Assembly (NCBI GenBank): GCA_035690425.1
Contig: DASSKO010000055.1
Coordinates: 1 to 31,918 of the forward strand
Reading direction: 5' to 3'
DNA length: 31,918 nt
DNA from: DASSKO01 sp035690425
GTDB lineage: Bacteria; Actinomycetota; Actinomycetes; Propionibacteriales; Nocardioidaceae
Shown: one piece after another, positions 14,218-21,444 of the stretch
Numbering within the stretch: position 1 is the first letter of the stretch
How the letters are laid out: every line of letters begins with the position of its first letter
Program-made: the position numbers and the translations under genes
The notes under the pieces: generated by a model
What the model saw: the letters and a program-made list of their open reading frames with translations, nothing else
Databases searched by the model: none
Told to the model about the DNA's origin: nothing

Positions 14218-15102
14218 ATGCAGGCCTACCTGCTGTGCGTGCTCGTCGTGGTCTTCTACGCGGGCAATCTCCTCACGGGCAAGGCGCTCAACGGCCTGCC
14301 GCCGGTCACGATCGCGTTCACCCGGTTGGTGATCGCCTTCCTGATCTTGCTGCCCATCGGCTGGCGAAGTGCCTGGCTCGGGCGACGCTCCTTCGTCGAG
14401 CACGGCAGGCCGTTGCTGATCATGACGGCCACCGGCGTCGCCTTCTTCACCACGTTGATCTACGCGGCGCTGCAGTCAACGTCTGCTACGAACGTGTCCG
14501 TCCTCGAGGCAGCCATCCCCGCGGTCACGGTCGTGCTCAGCGTCTTCGCGTTTCGCGAGCGGCTCCGGCCCCTGCAGTGGATGGGAGTCGCCGTGTCGCT
14601 GTTCGGCGCCGTGTCCGTGGTGATGGATGGCAACATCCTCGCGCTCGGCAGCGTGGACTGGAACCAGGGCGATGGGATCATGGTCGCGGCCGTCCTCTGC
14701 TGGGCGGTGTACTCGGTCACGGTCCGGCGCCACATGCGGCACTTCCCCGAGTTCGGCGCGCTGCTGGTCATGACCGGGCTCGCCCTCCTCGCCCTGTGCC
14801 CGCTCGTGGTCGCCGAGTGGGTCGTCATCGGCGAGTTTCCGCTCGAGGCCGGGCCACACTGGTGGGGTCTGTTGTATCTCGGAGTGTTCCCCTCGGTCGT
14901 GGCCCTCGCCTTCTACAACCGCGCGGTCGCGACCCTCGGCGCGTCTCAGGCTTCGGCGTTCCTGAACTTCCTGCCAGTCGCCACCATGCTCGGCGCCTAC
15001 CTCATCCTGGACGAGCAGATCTCAGCGGCACAGATCTCCGGCGCAGCACTCGTCATGGCCGGGGTCTTTCTCACGCTCCGTGCTCCGCCTCGTAGCCGCT
15101 GA
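14218..15102 (+). CDS. EamA/DMT-superfamily transporter
   Basis: The 294-aa protein has about ten transmembrane helices arranged as two EamA repeats. The first begins MQAYLLCVLVVVFYAGNLLT and includes PPVTIAFTRLVIAFLILLPI; the second starts near GDGIMVAAVLCWAVYSVTVR and ends with LNFLPVATMLGAYLILDEQI, the conserved glutamate-containing segment of the family. It probably exports or imports a metabolite such as an amino acid; the substrate cannot be predicted. ATG 14218 is preceded by GGAG at 14207-14210; an alternative upstream start is at 14146. Confidence 0.9.
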   Translation: MQAYLLCVLVVVFYAGNLLTGKALNGLPPVTIAFTRLVIAFLILLPIGWRSAWLGRRSFVEHGRPLLIMTATGVAFFTTLIYAALQSTSATNVSVLEAAIPAVTVVLSVFAFRERLRPLQWMGVAVSLFGAVSVVMDGNILALGSVDWNQGDGIMVAAVLCWAVYSVTVRRHMRHFPEFGALLVMTGLALLALCPLVVAEWVVIGEFPLEAGPHWWGLLYLGVFPSVVALAFYNRAVATLGASQASAFLNFLPVATMLGAYLILDEQISAAQISGAALVMAGVFLTLRAPPRSR

Positions 15103-15119
15103 GGATCTCCGGCATGCTG

Positions 15120-15163
15120 TTCCAGTTCGCACCTGATATGGCGACAGCCGAGCGAACGTGGAA
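15120..15163. promoter_or_regulatory. Long imperfect inverted repeat upstream of the GH13 gene
   Basis: TTCCAGTTCGC (15120-15130) pairs with GCGAACGTGGAA (15152-15163) with a single bulged base, separated by 21 nt. It lies between the transporter stop (15102) and the GH13 start (15215), so it may be a transporter terminator hairpin or a sugar-regulator operator. Confidence 0.45.
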
Positions 15164-15214
15164 CTCCGACCCTGGTGGCGTGCGTAGACGTGCACAGAAG
15201 GAGAGACGGCCGAA

Positions 15215-16543
15215 GTGGTTTCCTGGATCGACCACGCAATCTGGTGGCAGCTTTACCCCCTCGGCTTCGTCGGAGCGCCGACTCGACCGACAACAGACGA
15301 GCGCACGGACGGCATCGCGCACCGGCTGGCTCGGATCGAGGGATGGCTGGACCATCTGCTGTCACTCGGCCTCAACGGCCTGGCACTGGGCCCCGTCTTC
15401 GAGTCGTCGACGCACGGCTACGACACGGTCGATCACTTCCGCATCGACAGCAGGCTCGGCGACGACACCGACTTCGATCACCTTGTCTACGCCGCCCACG
15501 AACGCGGCATCCGGGTGCTCCTCGACGGCGTCTTCAATCACGTCGGGCGCGCCCATCCCGCGTTCGAAGCACTTGAGCAGCATGGGGCCGCGGCCGACAC
15601 CGCCGACATGTTCCGGGTGCGGTGGGACGGCTGGCAGCCCGGCGATCCGGTCCAAGCCGACGTGTTCGAAGGGCATGAGCAGCTCGTCGCGCTGAACCAT
15701 GCCTCTCCCGCCGTCGAGGACCTCGTCGCCGAGGTGATGACGCACTGGCTCGACCGCGGCGCGGACGGATGGAGACTCGACGCCGCGTACGCAGTGCCAC
15801 CGGCGTTCTGGAGCCGGGTGCTTCCCCGTGTGCGATCGACGCATCCAGATGCGTGGATCACCGGCGAGGTCATCCAAGGCGACCTGGCGGACGTCGTGCG
15901 CGGGTCAACGATGGACTCGGTGACACAGTACGAGCTGTGGCAGGGGATCTGGCACAGCATCGCCGACGTCAACTTCTTCGAACTCAAGCACGCCATCGAG
16001 CGCAGCAACGCACTTCTGCGCACCTTCGTGCCGTCGACCTTCATCGGCAACCACGACGTCACCCGGATCGCGTCCGCCGTCGGGGACTTGCGGCACCTTC
16101 CCCACGCCGTCGTACCCCTGTTCACCCTGGCCGGCACACCGAGCGTCTACGCCGGTGACGAGTACGCCTACCGAGGCGTCAAGGAGGCGCGCATCGGAGG
16201 CGACGACGCAGTCAGACCGGAGTTCGCCGAACACCCCCCGTCACCGGACTCGCTGGAGGACGAGGCGCGCGCCGCCATGCGCTTGCATCAGGAGCTCATC
16301 GCATTGCGCCGCCGCTTCCCGTGGTTACACGACGCCCACTCCGACGTCGTACACGTGTCGAACACGTCGATCGTGATCCGTACCGCAACCGGGTCGGGCG
16401 CCGTCGTCGCAGCCCTTCACCTCGGCGATGCTCCCGCTGACCTCCCGGCCGGGGGCGCCTCTGCCGTCGTCGCCGGCGCCGGCACCGTGGCGCACGGGAG
16501 AATCACCGTGCCGCCCCACGGTTGGGCAGTGCTGACCGGATAG
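15215..16543 (+). CDS. GH13 alpha-amylase family glycosidase
   Basis: The 442-aa protein is an alpha-amylase-type (beta/alpha)8 barrel with a short C-terminal beta domain. Conserved regions: I, LLDGVFNHVG (Asp104, Asn108, His109); II, DGWRLDAAY with catalytic nucleophile Asp189; III, ITGEV with acid/base Glu218; IV, FIGNHD with His280 and stabiliser Asp281. GPVFESSTHGYDTVDHFRID (59-78) is also typical. No signal peptide is visible, so it is probably cytoplasmic and acts on alpha-1,4 or alpha-1,6 glucans, cyclodextrin or oligosaccharides; the specificity is uncertain. GTG 15215 follows AAGGAGAG. It stands alone on its strand. Confidence 0.95.
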   Translation: MVSWIDHAIWWQLYPLGFVGAPTRPTTDERTDGIAHRLARIEGWLDHLLSLGLNGLALGPVFESSTHGYDTVDHFRIDSRLGDDTDFDHLVYAAHERGIRVLLDGVFNHVGRAHPAFEALEQHGAAADTADMFRVRWDGWQPGDPVQADVFEGHEQLVALNHASPAVEDLVAEVMTHWLDRGADGWRLDAAYAVPPAFWSRVLPRVRSTHPDAWITGEVIQGDLADVVRGSTMDSVTQYELWQGIWHSIADVNFFELKHAIERSNALLRTFVPSTFIGNHDVTRIASAVGDLRHLPHAVVPLFTLAGTPSVYAGDEYAYRGVKEARIGGDDAVRPEFAEHPPSPDSLEDEARAAMRLHQELIALRRRFPWLHDAHSDVVHVSNTSIVIRTATGSGAVVAALHLGDAPADLPAGGASAVVAGAGTVAHGRITVPPHGWAVLTG

Positions 16544-16547
16544 ACCC

Positions 16548-16579
16548 AACGACTCCCGCGACGTCTGTCCCCAGTCGTT
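16548..16579. terminator. Hairpin after the GH13 gene
   Basis: AACGACT (16548-16554) and AGTCGTT (16573-16579) are perfect 7-bp inverted arms with an 18-nt loop, starting 5 nt after the GH13 stop. It could end both convergent transcripts. Its right arm overlaps the dispersed 29-nt repeat. Confidence 0.4.
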
Positions 16580-16597
16580 CAGCCACAACCCTGGCAC
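16569..16597. repeat. Dispersed intergenic 29-nt repeat, copy 2
   Basis: It matches 7349-7377 at 25 of 29 positions, sharing CCCCA, the AGCCACAAC core and CTGGCAC. In this copy the GCCAG/CTGGC pairing is weaker. It is between the GH13 gene and the convergent flavoprotein gene. Confidence 0.6.
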
Positions 16598-16646
16598 TGG
16601 GCGCGAAGGCGGGGGAGGTCCACTGCGTGCGGTGCTCGGCGAGCGC

Positions 16647-17621
16647 TCAGGACGCGGCCGAGGCCGAGGCCACGTGGCGGTAGGCCTCGACCGCCCGGCG
16701 GGTCTCCTCGGCCACCAAGTCGGCGTTGATCTGCGCCGCCGCCGTGGCGCCCCCGGCGGCAGCGGCCCCCACCTGGGCGGCCAGGTCGGTGACGTTGCCT
16801 GCGACCCACACCCCCGGCACGTCCGTGCGGCCAGTCGGGTCGGCGGGGATGTGTTCCCCCAACCCCGATGGATGGTCCGTGGGCCGCAGCCCGAGATCCG
16901 CCAGGAAGGCGGCGCGCGCGATCATCCGCGTTGCCACCACCAGCGCCTCGCGCCGCACCACCGTGCCGTCGCCCAGCTGCACGCCGGCGATGCGGTCCGC
17001 GACGACCTCCAGCGATGCCACCTCGCCGTCGACCACACGGATGCCGCGGGCGGCAAGCTGCTCGGCCTGCTCGTCGGTCGGGGGCAGCACGTGGGTGAAG
17101 TAGGTGACGTCGTCGGTCCACTGACGGAACAGCAGCGCCTGGTGAACCGACATCGGCCCACTCGCCAACACCCCGACGGCCTGGTCTCGCACCTCCCACC
17201 CGTGGCAGTAGGGGCAATGGAGCACGTCGCGGCCCCAGCGCTGCCGGACGCCGGGAACATCCGGCAGCTGGTCGACCAGGCCGGTGGCAACCAGCAGCCG
17301 CCGCGCCTGGACCGACCGGCCGTCGGCCAGGGCCACGGTGAACCCGTCCTCGGCGCGGGACGCCGTGGTGACCTCGCCGGTCACCATCTGGCCTCCGTAG
17401 CGACGTACCTCGGCGCGTCCGCGCTCCATCAGCTCGGCCGGCGGTACGCCGTCGTGGCCCAGCAGTCCGTGCACGCCCTCGGCCGGGCTGTTGCGCGGGC
17501 GGCCCGCGTCGACAACCACCACCGACCGCCGTGCGCGGGCCAGCATCAGCGCGCCGTTCAACCCCGCGGCGCCGCCTCCGAGCACCGCCACGTCGTAGTC
17601 GTCCATCAGTTCCTCGGTCAC
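16647..17621 (-). CDS. NAD(P)/FAD-dependent oxidoreductase of the thioredoxin reductase type (CPYC)
   Basis: The 324-aa flavoprotein has the FAD-binding Rossmann motif LGGGAAGLNGALMLARARRS at about residues 14-33 and the redox motif Cys136-Pro-Tyr-Cys139 in HCPYCHGWE, found in thioredoxin reductase-like enzymes without a dedicated thioredoxin partner. A second NAD(P)-binding segment and the ending AAGGATAAAQINADLV, which resembles the final FAD contact, are present. GTG 17621 is chosen because GGAGG lies 8 nt upstream; ATG 17606 is an alternative. The adjacent divergent gene for an XRE-cupin regulator likely controls it. Electron acceptor unknown. Confidence 0.88.
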   Translation of the reverse strand: MTEELMDDYDVAVLGGGAAGLNGALMLARARRSVVVVDAGRPRNSPAEGVHGLLGHDGVPPAELMERGRAEVRRYGGQMVTGEVTTASRAEDGFTVALADGRSVQARRLLVATGLVDQLPDVPGVRQRWGRDVLHCPYCHGWEVRDQAVGVLASGPMSVHQALLFRQWTDDVTYFTHVLPPTDEQAEQLAARGIRVVDGEVASLEVVADRIAGVQLGDGTVVRREALVVATRMIARAAFLADLGLRPTDHPSGLGEHIPADPTGRTDVPGVWVAGNVTDLAAQVGAAAAGGATAAAQINADLVAEETRRAVEAYRHVASASAAS

Positions 17622-17676
17622 CGTGACCACCTCCGACCTCAAGAATGCGGATCGCTCGCCGGATGCGCAAGGCTTG

Positions 17677-17691
17677 TTGCCACCCTGGCAA
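17677..17691. promoter_or_regulatory. Operator dyad in the XRE/flavoprotein divergent promoter region
   Basis: TTGCCA-CCC-TGGCAA is a perfect inverted repeat with 6-bp arms. CAAACT (17689-17694), a possible -10 box, ends 7 nt before the regulator ATG, so the dyad overlaps the start of the regulator promoter. It fits autoregulation by the XRE-cupin protein. Confidence 0.55.
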
Positions 17692-17701
17692 ACTGGGGCG
17701 C

Positions 17702-18301
17702 ATGGACGATGACCTGGACCACGCGCTCGCCGCGGTCGGACCACGGCTGCGTGCGCTACGCCGACAACGTCAGACCACGCTGGCAGACCTGTCGGGGCAG
17801 ACCGGCATCTCGGTGAGCACCCTGTCCCGGCTGGAGTCGGGTGAGCGTCGGCCGACGCTCGAGCTCCTGCTCCCGCTGGCCAAGGCGTACGGCGTCACGC
17901 TCGACGAGCTCGTCGACGCCCCACCCACCGGTGACCCGCGCATCCACCTACGACCGGTGACGCGCCATGGCATGACGATGCTGCCGCTGACCCGGCGGGC
18001 CGGAGGCGTCCAGGCGTACAAGCTGGTGATCCCCGCCAGGATGCGCAGGCACGAACCCGATCTGCAGACCCACGAGCTGCAGACCCACGAGGGCTACGAC
18101 TGGGTGTACGTCCTCAACGGACGCCTGCGTCTCGTCCTCGCCGAACATGACCTGGTGCTCGCCCCCGGCGAGGCCGCGGAGTTCGACACGCGTACGCCGC
18201 ACTGGTTCGGCGCCGCCGATGACGATGCGGTGGAGTTCCTCGGGCTCTTCGGCAAGCACGGCGAGCGTGCCCACCTCCGGGCGCGCCCCACGAGCAGGTG
18301 A
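17702..18301 (+). CDS. XRE-family transcriptional regulator with cupin domain
   Basis: The 199-aa protein has an N-terminal HTH_3 domain (about 12-67), with TTLADLSGQTGISVSTLSRL, and a C-terminal RmlC-like cupin (about 75-185), with VYVLNGRLRLVLAEHDLVL and PGEAAEFDTRTPHWFGA. It probably senses a small ligand or redox signal through the cupin and controls the divergent flavoprotein gene. An exact 15-bp tandem duplication at 18062-18091 repeats LQTHE in the cupin strand region, giving a 5-residue insertion. ATG 17702 is the first start. The gene may be leaderless. Confidence 0.9.
   Translation: MDDDLDHALAAVGPRLRALRRQRQTTLADLSGQTGISVSTLSRLESGERRPTLELLLPLAKAYGVTLDELVDAPPTGDPRIHLRPVTRHGMTMLPLTRRAGGVQAYKLVIPARMRRHEPDLQTHELQTHEGYDWVYVLNGRLRLVLAEHDLVLAPGEAAEFDTRTPHWFGAADDDAVEFLGLFGKHGERAHLRARPTSR
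18062..18091 (+). repeat. Perfect 15-bp tandem duplication inside the regulator gene
   Basis: CTGCAGACCCACGAG is repeated head to tail (18062-18076, 18077-18091), keeping the frame and duplicating LQTHE. Confidence 0.9.
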
Positions 18302-18461
18302 CAGCGGCCCGGGTTTGGCCCACTCGGCGGGTACACACCGGAAAGGCGAGGATGTGCAGGTCCTCGAGCTCGTAGTCAGGCTGCCGCTCGTCCCTCGAGA
18401 GGCGTCCGTCCGTCCTGTTAGCGTGATCGATCGAGAAAGTCCGATCACAAGGGGAGTGTTC

Positions 18462-19175
18462 GTGGACATCGTCCTTGTTCCTGGTCTCTGGCTCCACGGC
18501 TCGTCCTGGGATGCCGTGACGCCGACGCTCGAGAAGGCAGGCCACCACGTGCGCGCACTCACCCTGCCCGGGATGGAGAGCAAGGACGCCGACCGCTCCG
18601 GCATCGCCTTGCGCGACCACGTCGACGCGGTCGTCGCTGCGATCGACCAGGCCGCAGGGCCGGTGCTCCTGGTGGGCCACTCCGCCGGCAGCGGGATCGC
18701 CCACGCGGCCATGGACGCCCGACCCGACCGGGTCGCGCGGGCGGTGTACGTCGGCGGTTTCCCGACGCCCGACGGCACGCCGCTGCTCGGCGGGTTCGAG
18801 GCGGAGAACGGCGAGGTGGCCATGCCCGACTGGACGGAGGCCGGCGAGGAGGAGATGGTCACCGACTTCGACGACGAGTCGCTGGCGCGGTTCTACGCGC
18901 ATGCCATTCCCGTGCCCGAGGGGGTGGTAAACGGTCGGCAGGTGCTGTCCGACGAGCGCAGGTACGACGTACCCGTGACCGCGGTGTGCCCCGAGTACAC
19001 CGCCGACCAGCTGCGCAGCTGGGTCGAAAGCGGAGCGGAGCCGGTGAGTGAGCTCGCGAAGATCCGCGACGTCGAGTACGTCGACCTGCCCGGCGGCCAC
19101 TGGCCGCAACTCAGGCAGCCCGACGCGCTCGCACGGGTCCTCCTCGATGCGGCCGACGCCCCCGGCATGGGCTGA
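18462..19175 (+). CDS. Alpha/beta hydrolase
   Basis: The 237-aa protein has a canonical alpha/beta-hydrolase fold: VDIVLVPGLWLHGSSWD with the oxyanion HG at the N-terminus, nucleophile elbow VGHSAG (Ser74), and catalytic His213 in GGHWPQ near the C-terminus. The acidic residue is probably in the ECPEYTADQ/DVEYVDL region. No signal peptide, so cytoplasmic. Substrate unknown; salicylate-esterase-like or lactonase-like activity is possible. GTG 18462 fits with AAGGGGA 6 nt upstream. The 160-nt gap from the regulator holds no recognisable site. Confidence 0.9.
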   Translation: MDIVLVPGLWLHGSSWDAVTPTLEKAGHHVRALTLPGMESKDADRSGIALRDHVDAVVAAIDQAAGPVLLVGHSAGSGIAHAAMDARPDRVARAVYVGGFPTPDGTPLLGGFEAENGEVAMPDWTEAGEEEMVTDFDDESLARFYAHAIPVPEGVVNGRQVLSDERRYDVPVTAVCPEYTADQLRSWVESGAEPVSELAKIRDVEYVDLPGGHWPQLRQPDALARVLLDAADAPGMG

Positions 19176-19195
19176 CAGCACGTGTCTGCCGGGTT

Positions 19196-19201
19196 TAGCG
19201 T
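19196..19201 (+). promoter_or_regulatory. Leaderless promoter candidate of the 19209 gene
   Basis: TAGCGT ends 7 nt before the GTG at 19209; CTGACA (19172-19177) is an 18-nt-spaced -35 candidate. The same -10 sequence occurs before the ArsR gene. Confidence 0.4.
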
Positions 19202-19208
19202 GCCCGTT

Positions 19209-19592
19209 GTGAGACGGATCCCGCACGAAAACGTCGCCACCGTGCTGGTCGACCCACGTGTGCTCACCGACCTCGAGCTCGAGCTGATGGCACTGGACTT
19301 GTGGGTGTGGCCGGTGAGGACGGCGCCGATCTGTGCCGATGGGCCGCGGACGGCGTTCCAGATCCGTCGCAGGCTGCTCATGAAGCACCGCGGGGAGTGG
19401 GACGTCGCTGCCGACTGGACGCCGGTGTGGATCGGTTTCGGAGCATCATGGCAGGACGGTGACGAGCCGTTGCCCTGGGAGGCGCACAAGGCACTCTGGC
19501 AGGCACTCGGCCCGTATGCAGAGGGGGTTCGCTTTCACCGCAGGCTCGACGGAGTTCGCCGCCTGCCCTTGCCCGGCGAGGTTGCTCTGTAG
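19209..19592 (+). CDS. Orphan hypothetical protein
   Basis: The 127-aa protein starts RRIPHENVATVLVDPRVLTD and contains an acidic, Trp-rich middle (ELMALDLWVWPVRT, then WDVAADWTPVWIGFGASWQD). It has no signal peptide, transmembrane segment or motif I recognise. GTG 19209 is chosen over the longer open frame to 19182 because the -10-like TAGCGT ends 7 nt upstream and no ribosome-binding site is seen for the longer start. It lies on its own between the hydrolase and the ABC exporter. Confidence 0.55.
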   Translation: MRRIPHENVATVLVDPRVLTDLELELMALDLWVWPVRTAPICADGPRTAFQIRRRLLMKHRGEWDVAADWTPVWIGFGASWQDGDEPLPWEAHKALWQALGPYAEGVRFHRRLDGVRRLPLPGEVAL

Positions 19593-19695
19593 CCGGAGCT
19601 CACCACGCTCATCGGGGTGATCCCCTACTCTCCCGCTCCACGGATCAGGCGGAATCCTGATGCGCGGACGCCTGTGCGTGCGCGAGGGTGGGGGC

Positions 19696-20607
19696 ATGAT
19701 CACAGTAGAGGGCCTGTCGAAGTTCTACGGCGGTTATCGAGCCGTGAACGACATCTCGTTCGAGTGCCGACCGGGGGCGGTCACCGGGTTCCTGGGTCCG
19801 AACGGTGCGGGGAAGTCCACCACGATGCGCATCATCGCGGGCCTGACCCCGCCTTCGGCGGGTGACGCCCGGGTAGCCGGTCAGCACTACCGCGACATCC
19901 CGAACCCGGGCACCCAGGTCGGCGTGCTGCTCGACGCGTCGGCCCAGCACGACGGTCGCACCGGCCGGGAGGTGCTGGCGCTGGGGGCGCTTGCCATGGG
20001 TTTACCGACGGAGCGTGTGGAAGCGATGTTGGAGCTGGTCAGCCTGACCCCCTCGGAGGGCAAGCGGCGCATACGCAACTACTCGTTGGGGATGCGTCAA
20101 CGCCTCGGTATCGCCCACGCGCTGCTCGGAGATCCGCAGATCCTGATCCTGGACGAGCCGGCCAACGGCCTCGACCCGGCCGGAATCTACTGGATGCGGC
20201 GCCTGCTGCGCGAGTACGCCGATCGTGGCGGCACCGTCCTGCTCTCCTCGCACCTGCTGCACGAGGTCGAGGTGATTGCCGACGAGCTGCTCGTCATCGG
20301 GCAGGGCAAGATCGTCGCGCGCGGCACGAAGGCCGAGTTGCTGCGGACCGCGGGGACGTTCGTCCGGGCCCTGGAGCCGGATGCCCTCGCCAGTGCACTC
20401 AGCCGCGCCGGGATCCAGGCGGCTCCGTCGGGTGATGCCGGCATGAGCACGAATGCCTCTCCGGAGGACGTCGGGCGGGCCGCCGCGGCCGCCGGAGTCG
20501 CCCTTGTCGAGCTCCGACCCGCCGACGGGGCCGGGCTGGAGGAGATGTTCCTCGAGCTCACCACCGACACCCAGCGCGACCTCACACCCGAAGGAGCCTC
20601 CGCATGA
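19696..20607 (+). CDS. ABC-2 type transporter, ATP-binding subunit
   Basis: The 303-aa protein has Walker A GPNGAGKST (34-42), the ABC signature YSLGMRQRLGI, Walker B ILILDEPANGLDP and the H-loop SSHLLHEVE. The C-terminal extension (about 210-303) is typical of ABC-2 drug or lipid exporters of the DRA/CcmA-like subfamily. It drives the membrane subunit encoded next, whose ATG overlaps this stop by 4 nt. ATG 19696 follows GAGGGTGGGGG. The exported substrate is unknown; antibiotic resistance-type export is one possibility. Confidence 0.95.
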   Translation: MITVEGLSKFYGGYRAVNDISFECRPGAVTGFLGPNGAGKSTTMRIIAGLTPPSAGDARVAGQHYRDIPNPGTQVGVLLDASAQHDGRTGREVLALGALAMGLPTERVEAMLELVSLTPSEGKRRIRNYSLGMRQRLGIAHALLGDPQILILDEPANGLDPAGIYWMRRLLREYADRGGTVLLSSHLLHEVEVIADELLVIGQGKIVARGTKAELLRTAGTFVRALEPDALASALSRAGIQAAPSGDAGMSTNASPEDVGRAAAAAGVALVELRPADGAGLEEMFLELTTDTQRDLTPEGASA

Positions 20608-21398
20608 CGACCGTCACCGACACCACCCCCGCCGCCACGGACGACATCCGGCAGCGGAGTGTGCCGATGTCACGCCTGGCCCTGGTCGAGCTGCGCAAGA
20701 TGGTCGACACCCGCGCCGGCTTCTGGCTCTTCGCGGCGATGGGCATCGGGGTGCTGATCATCATGGTCGCGATGTTGATCTGGGCCGACGACGGCGCCAT
20801 GGGATTCGGCAACATGTTCGGGCTGATGAACATCCCGACCGCGTTCCTGCTCCCGGTGCTCGCCATCTTGCTCGTCACCAGCGAGTGGAGCCAACGCACC
20901 GGCCTCGTCACGTTCGCCCTCGAGCCGCGCCGCTCTCGGGTCGTCGTCGCCAAGCTGGCGGTCAGTCTCGTCGCGGCGGTCGCGGCAGTTGCCTTCGCCA
21001 CGGCCGGCGCCACCGTGGGAACGCTGCTCGCCGGCGTCTTCCGCGACAGCGGCGCACAGTGGGACATGACCTGGGTCGGCTTCGGAAACTCGGCGCTGCT
21101 GCAGTTCCTCGCGCTGCTGCAGGGTTTCGCGTTCGGCATGCTGATCATGAACTCGGCGGCTGCGATCGTGCTGTACTTCGTGCTGCCGACGATCTGGTCG
21201 ATCGTCAGCCAGGTGGTCCCCTGGATCCAAGCGAACCTGCAGCAGTGGGCCGACTTCAGCTTCACCCAGATGCCGTTCCAGAGCGGCGAGGCAGCGACCG
21301 GCCAGGAGTGGGCGCATCTCGCCGTGGCCGGTTCGGTCTGGTTGGTGCTGCCCCTCGTGCTGGGCATCTGGCGGCTGCTGCGCTCCGAGGTCAAGTAG
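20604..21398 (+). CDS. ABC-2 type transporter, permease subunit
   Basis: The 264-aa protein has an N-terminal cytoplasmic segment (ending VELRKMVDTRAGFWL) then about six membrane helices, including MGIGVLIIMVAMLIWADDGA, LMNIPTAFLLPVLAILLVTS and ALLQGFAFGMLIMNSAAAIV. It fits the ABC-2 permease family and overlaps the ATPase gene by 4 nt, so the two form one exporter. It ends 46 nt from the convergent FAD monooxygenase gene. Confidence 0.92.
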   Translation: MTTVTDTTPAATDDIRQRSVPMSRLALVELRKMVDTRAGFWLFAAMGIGVLIIMVAMLIWADDGAMGFGNMFGLMNIPTAFLLPVLAILLVTSEWSQRTGLVTFALEPRRSRVVVAKLAVSLVAAVAAVAFATAGATVGTLLAGVFRDSGAQWDMTWVGFGNSALLQFLALLQGFAFGMLIMNSAAAIVLYFVLPTIWSIVSQVVPWIQANLQQWADFSFTQMPFQSGEAATGQEWAHLAVAGSVWLVLPLVLGIWRLLRSEVK

Positions 21399-21444
21399 CC
21401 GCTGGTCGTCGCTCATCGCCCGGGTGTCGGCGTGTGGCCCCGGG

